This document shows, one piece after another, positions 1-5,740 of a DNA stretch of 8,669 nucleotides. Below the pieces are notes generated by a model. That model worked only from the letters and a program-made list of their open reading frames with translations, was not told the DNA's origin and searched no databases. The translations under genes were made by a program, and so were the position numbers. Within the stretch, counting starts at the first letter, position 1. The number at the start of each line of letters is the position of its first letter. Origin of the DNA: Dehalococcoidia bacterium (GTDB taxonomy: Bacteria > Chloroflexota > Dehalococcoidia > GIF9 > AB-539-J10); contig DAOUTC010000046.1 in the NCBI GenBank assembly GCA_030626915.1, positions 1 to 8,669 of the forward strand. Reading direction: 5' to 3'.

Positions 1-710
1 ATATCAAGCCAGATAATCCAGCGTGATCGACATGCCCAATTTATGACCACTTTGGCATCATGGCTGGTTCCCTGGAAAAAATTGCCACTGACATCAGAAG
101 CCTGCAGCGAACTGAAATCCTGGAAGTGGAAGAACCCTTCCAGGCTGGGCAGACAGGTTCCTCAGCAATGCCACACAAGAGGAATCCCGAACTCTGCGAG
201 CGGATTTGCGGACTTGCCAGGCTAGTAAGGGGATATGCGTTAACCTCTATGGAGAACATTGCCTTATGGCATGAGCGTGATATCAGCCATTCTTCTACAG
301 AACGCATCATTCTGCCTGATTCTTGCTTGGCAATAGACTATGTATTGTCTTTGCTCATCCCGATAATAAGGGAGCTTAAGGTTTATCCTGATAATATGCG
401 CCGTAACCTTGAACTCACTCAAGGTTTAGTCTTTTCCCAAAGAGTGCTCCTGGCTTTGATAAACAAAGGCTTAAAACGAGAGGAAGCTTATAAGTTGGTG
501 CAGGACAATGCTATGAAAGCCTGGCAAGAGAAAAAGAGCTTTCTAAGTTTGCTGGAGGCAGATAAACAAGTATTGGCTCACCTATCTAAGTCCGAGCTAG
601 AATCTCTATTTGACTATAATTACTACTTGAAATACGTGGATAGCATTTTTGAAAGGTTGGGGTTAGGCAAAACAAAAGAAAAGAGCTTTTTGTCTCTGAG
701 TATCACATAA
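1..710 (+). CDS. purB: Adenylosuccinate lyase, C-terminal part, with apparent frameshift
   Basis: Adenylosuccinate lyase acts twice in purine synthesis: it releases fumarate from SAICAR to give AICAR, and from adenylosuccinate to give AMP. The N-terminal part lies left of the window. Bases 1-57 read in frame 1 as ISSQIIQRDRHAQFMTTLA, typical of the family. From base 57 the homology continues in another frame (IMAGSLEKIATDIRSLQR), so one base appears to be missing near 55-58 (GCATCATG where GCAATCATG would keep frame). The fumarate-lyase signature GSSAMPHKRNP lies at about 145-189; its serine loop is the known catalytic loop of the family. The C-terminal helical domain ends at the stop at 708-710, which overlaps the stop of the convergent eamA copy 1 by 8 bases. 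The frameshift could be a real inactivating mutation or an assembly error. An ATG at 60 would give a 216-residue product lacking catalytic histidine regions. Identity is near certain; functionality is not. Confidence 0.9.
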
Positions 711-1587
711 TAGTAAGTAATATTCCCAGAGCACAGGCTATAGTCCCCAGGATAACACGCTTGGTCAGCTTTTCTTTCAGGAAGATGATGGAAAAAGGGG
801 CAATGAAAAGAGGTGAGGTGGAAGAAAGTATAGCTGCCTTAGTAGCTCCAGCAAGCTGTATGCTTATAAAAAATAATACTTCACCTATTGCTTGACCCAA
901 AAAGCCTGAAATCCCGACTTGGATTAGAGCTCTATGATTATATCTTCTATATTCGGAAGCCCCTCCTCGACCTAAAGTCAATATGGCAACTAACAGAGCA
1001 GCAAAAGGCAGTCGAATGACATTAACCATCAGAGGGTCAACCCCATAAAGTCCCAGTTTAACCAAATTTGTTCCTCCTGCCCAACACAAACCAGCAAGTA
1101 AAGCAAAAATTATTCCCTTAATCCTATCGGTGTTGGGCATTTCTCTTCTTTCCACTTTTGAAAAGCTTGATAAAAAGGTAATGCCAAGGGCAATAAGAAT
1201 AGCTCCTAGTATAGTGTAGTAGGTAATTGGTTCGCCTAGAAAAATTGATGCTATGAGAGCAGTGAAAAGAAACCAGGAACTAAAGGCAATGGGATAAACC
1301 TTGGAGACATCAATTAAACTTAAAGATTTTATCTGAAGGGTAGCGCCAATGGCTAAACCAAGGATACCAGAGCTAATAACACAAGCTATGGAGTGCCAGC
1401 TAACGAAAGTTAAGCTACTTAACTTACCCCAAAGAGCCATGATAGCAGTGAGTATTATCCAGCCTATACTGAGCTTAATACTATTTATGGATAAGGAACT
1501 AAATTTGGTGCTTATTGGTTTTATAACTAGGCCAGCAACAGCCCAAGCCAACGCAGCTCCTATCGCAGCAAGTTCACCTATCATCAT
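703..1587 (-). CDS. EamA/DMT-superfamily transporter, copy 1
   Basis: A predicted inner-membrane permease of the drug/metabolite transporter superfamily (EamA, 10 TMS type). It is 294 residues long and hydrophobic throughout. It has the two-fold EamA repeat: the first half ends in EPITYYTILGAILIALGIT, and the second half, after a polar linker at about residues 143-157, ends in FLKEKLTKRVILG. These are the typical family endings of each half. The start at 1587 (or the adjacent ATG at 1584) follows AAAGGAAAA, a good ribosome binding site. It lies convergent to purB, with an 8-base overlap of the two stops, and divergent from the chimeric purC-purB ORF. It is ungapped against copy 2 and 175 of 294 residues match (about 60%). 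The substrate cannot be told; location between purB and purC hints at purine-related export or uptake, but that is inference only. Confidence 0.9.
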   Translation of the reverse strand: MMIGELAAIGAALAWAVAGLVIKPISTKFSSLSINSIKLSIGWIILTAIMALWGKLSSLTFVSWHSIACVISSGILGLAIGATLQIKSLSLIDVSKVYPIAFSSWFLFTALIASIFLGEPITYYTILGAILIALGITFLSSFSKVERREMPNTDRIKGIIFALLAGLCWAGGTNLVKLGLYGVDPLMVNVIRLPFAALLVAILTLGRGGASEYRRYNHRALIQVGISGFLGQAIGEVLFFISIQLAGATKAAILSSTSPLFIAPFSIIFLKEKLTKRVILGTIACALGILLTIM

Positions 1588-1672
1588 TTTTCCTTTACAA
1601 AACGTTACCTTTTTGCATTACAATTAATCAGTATAATTCTATTGTACTACGTTACCAGTGTAATGCTTAAAT
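1588..1672. promoter_or_regulatory. Divergent eamA/purC promoter region, copy A
   Basis: An AT-rich 85-base region between eamA copy 1 (minus) and the chimeric purC-head ORF (plus). A TATAAT at 1632-1637 is a good -10 for the plus-strand gene; no convincing -35 sits at normal spacing. A dyad AGTATAAT (1630-1637) / ATTGTACT (1641-1648) matches 7 of 8 across a 3-base spacer. A second, perfect 8-base inverted repeat GCATTACA (1615-1622) / TGTAATGC (1659-1666) encloses it. There is no Shine-Dalgarno in front of the ATG at 1673. The promoter call is tentative; the inverted repeats are read directly. Confidence 0.45.
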
Positions 1673-1999
1673 ATGTCTGTTTTATTAGAAACTAGTTTAC
1701 CCTTTCGTTTATTCCGACGTGGCAAAGCAAGAGATGTTTATGACCTTGGAGATAAGCTCCTTATAGTGGCCACTGACCGTATCTCTGCTTTTGATTTCGT
1801 CCTACCTTGTGGCATCCTTGACAAAGGAAAAGTGCTCAATCAACTCTCAGCCTTCTGGTTTCAGAAGACAGCCCATATTATGCCTAATCACCTATCTAAA
1901 TCCGAGCTAGTGTCTCTATTCGACTATAATTACTACCTGAAATATGTGGATAGCATTTTTGAAAGGTTGGGACTAAGCAAAACTCTGGAAAGAAAGTAG
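1673..1999 (+). pseudogene. Chimeric ORF: purC head fused to purB tail
   Basis: An intact 108-codon ORF made at the duplication junction. Residues 1-73 are the N-terminus of SAICAR synthetase (MSVLLETSLPFRLFRRGK onward) and are nearly identical to the start of full-length purC at 2987. From about residue 74 it continues as the last ~35 residues of adenylosuccinate lyase (LSKSELVSLFDYNYYLK onward), matching the end of purB. The purC part has only the nucleotide-binding N-terminal strands and lacks the rest of the enzyme, so SAICAR synthetase activity is not expected. Four of the five base differences from real purC change residues (V19A, V31I, P49L, E64Q), several at positions usually conserved in PurC, as expected after loss of function. 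Its promoter region is a copy of that of purC, so it may still be transcribed. A small fused protein may be made, but no function is claimed. Confidence 0.85.
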
Positions 2000-2017
2000 C
2001 TTTCTCGCTTCCTAGCA

Positions 2018-2902
2018 TCACAGCATAGTAAGTGATATTCCGATAGTACAAACTATAATTCCTAAAATAACACGCTTGGTTAGTTTTTCTTTTAGAAAGA
2101 TGACGGAAAGAGGGGCAACAAAAAGAGGTGAGATGGAAGAGAGTATGGTTGTTTTAATAGCTCCGATAAGATTTATAGCTACGAAGAACAACACTGTACC
2201 TACCGTATGACTTAAAAAACCTCCAACTCCTGTTTGAATTACATCCTTACGAGTATATCTTCTATATTCAGAAACCCCGTCTCGAACTAGAGTAATTATT
2301 ATAAGTGGTAAAATAACAAAGGGGAATCGGAGAACATTAAGCACCGAAGGGTCAACCACATAAAGTGCTAATTTAGATAGAATTGTTGCTCCACCCCAAC
2401 ATAAGCCGGAGATTAAAGCAAGGATTATTCCTTTAGTCCTATCAGAATTTAATGCCCCACTCATCTTAACTTTTGAAGGGCTTGATAAAAGAGTAATACC
2501 GAGGATGATAAGAATAGCTCCTAGTATGGTATAACGGCTAAGTGGCTCGTCAAAAAAGATTGCTGCCATGGTAGAAGCGGAGAAGACATAAAAGCTAAAA
2601 TTTATAGGGTAAACTAGGGAAATATCGGCAAAGCTCATGGATTTTATCTCGAGGATAGCGGCAATGCCCACACCAACAACTGCAGAACCAATAACATAAG
2701 CTGTGGAATACCAGCCAATAGAGCTTAAGCCGCTTAGCTTACCTAAAGGAATCGTGATAGCAGCAAGAATTATCCAGGCTACACTTAGCATAATGCTATT
2801 TATGGATAAGGGTCTAAATTTGGTGCTTATCGGTTTTATAATTAAGAAACCAACAGCCCAAGCCAAAGCAGCCCCTATCGCAGCAAACTCACCTGCTACC
2901 AT
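2018..2902 (-). CDS. EamA/DMT-superfamily transporter, copy 2
   Basis: A second 294-residue EamA permease, paralogous to the one at 703-1587 and aligning without gaps at about 60% identity. The two EamA halves are again visible: the first ends in EPLSRYTILGAILIILGIT, and the second ends in FLKEKLTKRVILG. The best conserved parts are the N-terminus (GE.AAIGAALAWAV), the KPISTKF loop and the C-terminal helices. The frame is fully open, with no stop or frameshift over 885 bases despite 40% residue divergence, so it has been under selection and is probably functional. The start at 2902 aligns with the copy 1 start, but its ribosome binding site is weaker (AAAAAGA). The stop lies 18 bases from the stop of the chimeric ORF, convergent. 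Substrate unknown; the two copies may differ in specificity. Confidence 0.9.
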   Translation of the reverse strand: MVAGEFAAIGAALAWAVGFLIIKPISTKFRPLSINSIMLSVAWIILAAITIPLGKLSGLSSIGWYSTAYVIGSAVVGVGIAAILEIKSMSFADISLVYPINFSFYVFSASTMAAIFFDEPLSRYTILGAILIILGITLLSSPSKVKMSGALNSDRTKGIILALISGLCWGGATILSKLALYVVDPSVLNVLRFPFVILPLIIITLVRDGVSEYRRYTRKDVIQTGVGGFLSHTVGTVLFFVAINLIGAIKTTILSSISPLFVAPLSVIFLKEKLTKRVILGIIVCTIGISLTML

Positions 2903-2986
2903 TCTTTTTTTGTAAAGCGCTACTTTTTTGCATTATAATTAACCAGTATAATCTATTGTACTACATTACCAGTGTAATGCTTAAAT
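2903..2986. promoter_or_regulatory. Divergent eamA/purC promoter region, copy B
   Basis: An 84-base AT-rich region between eamA copy 2 and full-length purC, about 85% identical to copy A. TATAAT at 2947-2952 would give a leader of roughly 27 bases for purC. A self-complementary ATTATAAT at 2932-2939 could serve as a -10 on either strand. Dyads are AGTATAAT (2945-2952) / ATTGTACT (2955-2962), 7 of 8, with a 2-base spacer, and a perfect CATTAC (2964-2969) / GTAATG (2974-2979) around a CAGT loop, right where purC transcription would start. These could be operator or hairpin sites; this is inference. purC has no visible Shine-Dalgarno. Confidence 0.45.
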
Positions 2987-3973
2987 ATGTCTGTTTTATT
3001 AGAAACTAGTTTACCCTTTCGTTTATTCCGACGTGGCAAAGTAAGAGATGTTTATGACCTTGGAGATAAGCTCCTTGTAGTGGCCACTGACCGTATCTCT
3101 GCTTTTGATTTCGTCCTACCTTGTGGCATCCCTGACAAAGGAAAAGTGCTCAATCAACTCTCAGCCTTCTGGTTTGAGAAGACAGCCCATATTATGCCCA
3201 ATCATCTTATCAAGACAATTGATAGTTTGAATGCGTTTCAGGATGTCATTGCGAGCACCCCTACTGTCATTGCGAGAGCTGAAAGCCCGAAGCAATCTCA
3301 AAGGAAGAAAGATTCCTCGCTTACGCTCGGAACAAGCCTTATAGGCCGTTCTATGCTTGTGGCTAAAGCTGAGCGCATTCCTGTAGAGTGCGTTGTTCGA
3401 GGTTACCTATCTGGCTCAGCCTGGGCAGAATACAAGGAAACCGGCATTGTGGGCGATGTTCGCTTACCACCGGGGATGAAAGAAAGTCAAGTATTGTTCC
3501 AACCCGTGTTTACTCCTACTACCAAGGGTGAGACAGAACATGACCGTCCCCTAACCAGTCAGGATATAAGGAATTTGGAAGAAATGTTTGCTGAGAAACT
3601 GAAACCGAGCAATCTTAACTTAATTAAAGAATTAGAAGAGAAAAGCTTGCTCATCTACCGCTATGCCCAGGACTACGCTAAAACCAGAGGTATTATCATT
3701 GCCGACACCAAGTTTGAGTTTGGACTTATCAATGGTGAACTAGCTATTATAGATGAGCTACTAACGCCGGACTCAAGTCGATTCTGGGATGTCAGTCAGT
3801 ATGAAGTAGGACACTCACAGCCCAGCCTTGATAAACAGCCAGTGCGAGACTGGCTTTTAGCTTCCGGATGGAACAAAGAGCCCCCAGTGCCCATCCTACC
3901 ACCGGAGGTAATCAAGGCCACCACACAGCGGTATAACAAAATCTATCAACTACTTACAGGGAAAAGTATCTAG
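2987..3973 (+). CDS. purC: SAICAR synthetase with in-frame repeat insertion
   Basis: Phosphoribosylaminoimidazole-succinocarboxamide synthase joins aspartate to CAIR using ATP, the step just before PurB. It is the long-form (yeast-like) family type. Landmarks: RRGKVRDVYDLGDKLL (about 15-30) and ATDRISAFD (33-41) for nucleotide binding, PVECVVRGYLSGSAW (132-146), IIADTKFEFG (237-246) and DELLTPDSSRFW (256-267). All family landmarks are present and the C-terminus looks complete. The protein is 328 residues, about 30 longer than the usual ~295. The excess sits at residues ~85-118 (VIASTPTVIARAESPKQSQ and following), between PNHLIKTIDSLNAF and GRSMLVAKAE, where ordinary PurC has a short loop. That stretch is the translation of a dispersed palindromic repeat (3242-3334). 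The frame is kept, so the enzyme is probably still made, with an extended loop. The start at 2987 matches the conserved N-terminus and the duplicated copy at 1673. Confidence 0.95.
   Translation: MSVLLETSLPFRLFRRGKVRDVYDLGDKLLVVATDRISAFDFVLPCGIPDKGKVLNQLSAFWFEKTAHIMPNHLIKTIDSLNAFQDVIASTPTVIARAESPKQSQRKKDSSLTLGTSLIGRSMLVAKAERIPVECVVRGYLSGSAWAEYKETGIVGDVRLPPGMKESQVLFQPVFTPTTKGETEHDRPLTSQDIRNLEEMFAEKLKPSNLNLIKELEEKSLLIYRYAQDYAKTRGIIIADTKFEFGLINGELAIIDELLTPDSSRFWDVSQYEVGHSQPSLDKQPVRDWLLASGWNKEPPVPILPPEVIKATTQRYNKIYQLLTGKSI
3242..3334 (+). repeat. Palindromic repeat element (RPE-like) inserted in purC
   Basis: The motif GTCATTGCGAG occurs twice, at 3245-3255 and 3266-3276, exactly 21 bases apart. 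It is followed by CGAAGCAATCTC (3289-3300) and GATTCCTCGCTTACGCTCGG (3311-3330). This string of blocks is recognisable from memory as a common dispersed repeat of many bacterial genomes. Inverted pairs are visible: ATTGC (3269-3273) with GCAAT (3292-3296), and TTCCTCGC (3313-3320) with GCTCGGAA (3325-3332), 6 of 8, around TTAC. The element is read through in the purC frame without a stop, as described for Rickettsia palindromic elements. Exact ends cannot be fixed without an uninterrupted homologue. Confidence 0.8.
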
Positions 3974-4029
3974 CTAAAGCTCGTGTCGCTCTAAAGCCCA
4001 CACTGATGACAAAAATCTGTAGAAAGTTG

Positions 4030-4059
4030 TTGACTAACCTTCACTGTTGAAAATTATGC
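4030..4059 (+). promoter_or_regulatory. Possible promoter for the hypothetical gene at 4087
   Basis: TTGACT at 4030-4035 is close to a -35 consensus; 18 bases later TTATGC (4054-4059) is a poor -10. It lies in the 113-base gap after purC, upstream of an AGGAG ribosome binding site (4071-4075) that precedes the ATG at 4087. Nothing else, and no clear terminator hairpin, is seen in this gap. Confidence 0.3.
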
Positions 4060-4086
4060 CTTTGAATTAGAGGAGATTTAGATCAT

Positions 4087-4707
4087 ATGGACTGGAATAT
4101 CATACCTGGCATTGTAATTGCTGCTCTAGCGGCTATTGGGCTACCTTTAGCCCTTCGTGGGAGAAGGAAGACCGGTCCCAAAAAGAAGGAGGAGTTTTGC
4201 CACCATCTCCAAAAAATGGGGGTAAAGGCGTACATGATGCAAACCGGAGACAACAGGGAGAAGATAGGGCAAAAACGCTCTTGGGGAGAGAAGTCCATGG
4301 GGATCATTGAGTTGAGGGATAGAAATGTGGATTTCATAAATATTATTGGTGTATCTAGTCAATATGGGACAAACTATTTTATTGATTGTCTGGTGAAAAA
4401 CACGAACATAATGGAGAAACGAATGCTGAGAAAGACCAGGTTAATTAGAAAGAAGAGCCCGCCCCTCTGGGGCAAGGTCATAGCTATTAAATGGGTAGGA
4501 GATGAACCCCTATCGCAAGGCCTTAATCTCGATTACAGCCTTGAGAATAAACTACTGCGATCTAATCTTAAAGATTTGAGGGGAGGTATTTGGATCTTCC
4601 CCGAGCCCAAGCATGAATATGCCCGAATAAGGACTGCTTATCTTCTTCCCTCTTCAGAGGTATTTGAAGCAATAGACATCATAGCCAGACATGTTAAGTC
4701 ATGGTGA
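4087..4707 (+). CDS. Hypothetical membrane-anchored protein
   Basis: A 206-residue protein that I do not recognise. Residues about 5-24 (IIPGIVIAALAAIGLPLAL) form one hydrophobic segment, followed at once by a very basic stretch (RGRRKTGPKKK). This predicts a single N-terminal anchor with the rest in the cytoplasm by the positive-inside rule. The remainder is soluble, mixed alpha/beta in appearance, and rich in Lys and Arg, with no cysteine pairs or obvious catalytic motif. The start is supported by AGGAG 11 bases upstream of the ATG. The gene follows purC by 113 bases on the same strand and converges on the aldolase gene 51 bases away; no terminator hairpin is obvious between them. It is probably a real gene: the frame is long, starts with a plausible ribosome binding site and is not antisense to another gene. 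Function unknown. Confidence 0.7.
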   Translation: MDWNIIPGIVIAALAAIGLPLALRGRRKTGPKKKEEFCHHLQKMGVKAYMMQTGDNREKIGQKRSWGEKSMGIIELRDRNVDFINIIGVSSQYGTNYFIDCLVKNTNIMEKRMLRKTRLIRKKSPPLWGKVIAIKWVGDEPLSQGLNLDYSLENKLLRSNLKDLRGGIWIFPEPKHEYARIRTAYLLPSSEVFEAIDIIARHVKSW

Positions 4708-4758
4708 AAACTGCTAAAGTTTATGCGCAGTATCGCCAACGTACCTACAAAAGGGGAC

Positions 4759-5736
4759 TCAATAGTTCTTATGCCAGTTTTCATCCACTTCAGTAGCCTG
4801 CACTTTAGAATACCAAGGAGTCCCGTAGGCATTGGCTAATTCCGTCAGACTTTTAAGCCTCTTTGCCACAGTGGTTTCTAAGAATGCCAGCCTCTCCTGC
4901 CGAGAGCTAATCTGGGTAGCTTCTTGCCATAAAGCACGTCCAGCTAGAAAGCCTGAGGCTCCTGCCTGGCAAGCCAACTTGACCTCCCGATGAAAAAGTT
5001 CAAAATTCACGCCAGCGCTAAGAATGACCCAGGGAACTTGACTCGCTTCATTGAGTTGGTGGCAAAAACCCAATAACCGGCCCTCATCCTTTTCATAATT
5101 AAGGTCAGCAGGAAATTCAGCCTTGAGTACATCAATGGGAAAGGCTGTGATTTGCTTTGCTGTTTCGATAACCAGTTGCGGCTTTATCCCAGCGAAGTTT
5201 TGAGGCTCAGCCTCCGCCTTTCCTACTTTATAACACACGGGCTCAACTACGAAGGGAATATCTTCTGCCAAGCAATCGCCAGCCAATTTCTGCACCGTGT
5301 CTAATTGTTTTTCAGCGGCATCAATATCAGGGCGATAATAGAGCAAAAGCTTTACCCCTGTGGCTCCCATTTTCTTTACTTTTCTTACACTCCAACCAGG
5401 CAGCAAATCAGTAATTCTCGCCTCTGTTCCCCCTGAATAACCGCTTTTTTCCAGGCTCACAAGCAATCCTGTGCTTTTAGATAAGACGCCGGCAGCAATT
5501 GCCTGTCCCGCTCCATAAACGGGGTCAAGCAAAATGGCGCTGGCATAGGGGGCTAGAACGCGGCATAAGTCTAGCTTGAAATCGACCAATGTTTGATAGC
5601 TAACATTCTCAGGATGCTCTTTATCAAGCATCCTCTTCAGCGAATCTCTGTGGTCGAGAGCACACATCGCCATAATGCCCTTCTCATCAGCTAGTCGCTG
5701 CAAGCCTCTTATTTTGCCTATGGATAGTTTTTTCAT
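4759..5736 (-). CDS. lacD: LacD-family class I aldolase (tagatose/fructose bisphosphate)
   Basis: A class I (Schiff-base) aldolase of the DeoC/LacD family, 325 residues, the family's usual length (about 325). LacD cleaves tagatose 1,6-bisphosphate to dihydroxyacetone phosphate and glyceraldehyde 3-phosphate, and characterised members also accept fructose 1,6-bisphosphate. Visible marks: CALDHRDSLKRML (about 25-37), LLDPVYGAGQAI (69-80), KLLLYYRPD (129-137), PFVVEPVCY (161-169) and DVLKAEFP (202-209), whose Lys205 falls at the expected Schiff-base position. SAGV..E.F (250-258) and GASGFLAGRALW (269-280) form the phosphate-binding end of the barrel. The start is 4 bases after the pfkA stop; AAGGA overlaps that stop and is very close to the ATG, so translation is probably coupled to pfkA. 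No tagatose or lactose genes are nearby. With pfkA and pyk beside it, the likely job is the glycolytic aldolase step (inference). Confidence 0.88.
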   Translation of the reverse strand: MKKLSIGKIRGLQRLADEKGIMAMCALDHRDSLKRMLDKEHPENVSYQTLVDFKLDLCRVLAPYASAILLDPVYGAGQAIAAGVLSKSTGLLVSLEKSGYSGGTEARITDLLPGWSVRKVKKMGATGVKLLLYYRPDIDAAEKQLDTVQKLAGDCLAEDIPFVVEPVCYKVGKAEAEPQNFAGIKPQLVIETAKQITAFPIDVLKAEFPADLNYEKDEGRLLGFCHQLNEASQVPWVILSAGVNFELFHREVKLACQAGASGFLAGRALWQEATQISSRQERLAFLETTVAKRLKSLTELANAYGTPWYSKVQATEVDENWHKNY

Positions 5737-5740
5737 TTCC

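Larger units (their letters stand above)
581..1890. repeat. Tandem duplication, unit A (purB tail - eamA - purC head)
   Basis: First copy of a head-to-tail direct repeat of 1310 bases. It starts inside the purB 3' end (CCTATCTAAGTCCGAGC), covers eamA copy 1 and the divergent promoter region, and ends inside the purC 5' end (GCCTAATCA). Unit B follows with no gap and has the same order and orientation. The junction at 1888-1890 is TCA, a trinucleotide shared by the purB breakpoint (578-580) and the purC breakpoint (3202-3204), which suggests joining at minimal homology. Similarity to unit B varies along the unit: about 90% in the purB tail (84 of 93 bases), far lower in eamA, and about 98% in the purC head (213 of 218). 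Confidence 0.92.
1891..3204. repeat. Tandem duplication, unit B (purB tail - eamA - purC head)
   Basis: Second copy of the direct repeat, 1314 bases, contiguous with unit A. It starts with the purB tail now fused to the truncated purC, contains eamA copy 2 and the second divergent promoter region, and ends where real purC continues (after TCA at 3202-3204). The offset between copies is 1310 bases at the purB end and 1314 at the purC end, so only a few small indels have accumulated, chiefly outside the genes. Confidence 0.92.

Noticed and set aside
43..62. Programmed -1 frameshifting as an explanation for the purB frame change
   Set aside because: There is no slippery heptamer or following stem seen at TTGGCATCATGG, and purB is not known to use recoding; a one-base deletion or read error is simpler.
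1349..1627. Plus-strand ORF antisense to the start of eamA copy 1, with a counterpart at 2703-2915 in copy 2
   Set aside because: Its presence in both units follows from the duplication and conserved eamA coding. The predicted protein is a reverse-complement shadow of the hydrophobic transporter start, and it has no own ribosome binding site evidence.
581..3204. A composite mobile element carrying eamA
   Set aside because: No transposase, terminal inverted repeats or target-site duplication. The unit ends lie inside purB and purC coding sequence, which fits a plain tandem duplication.
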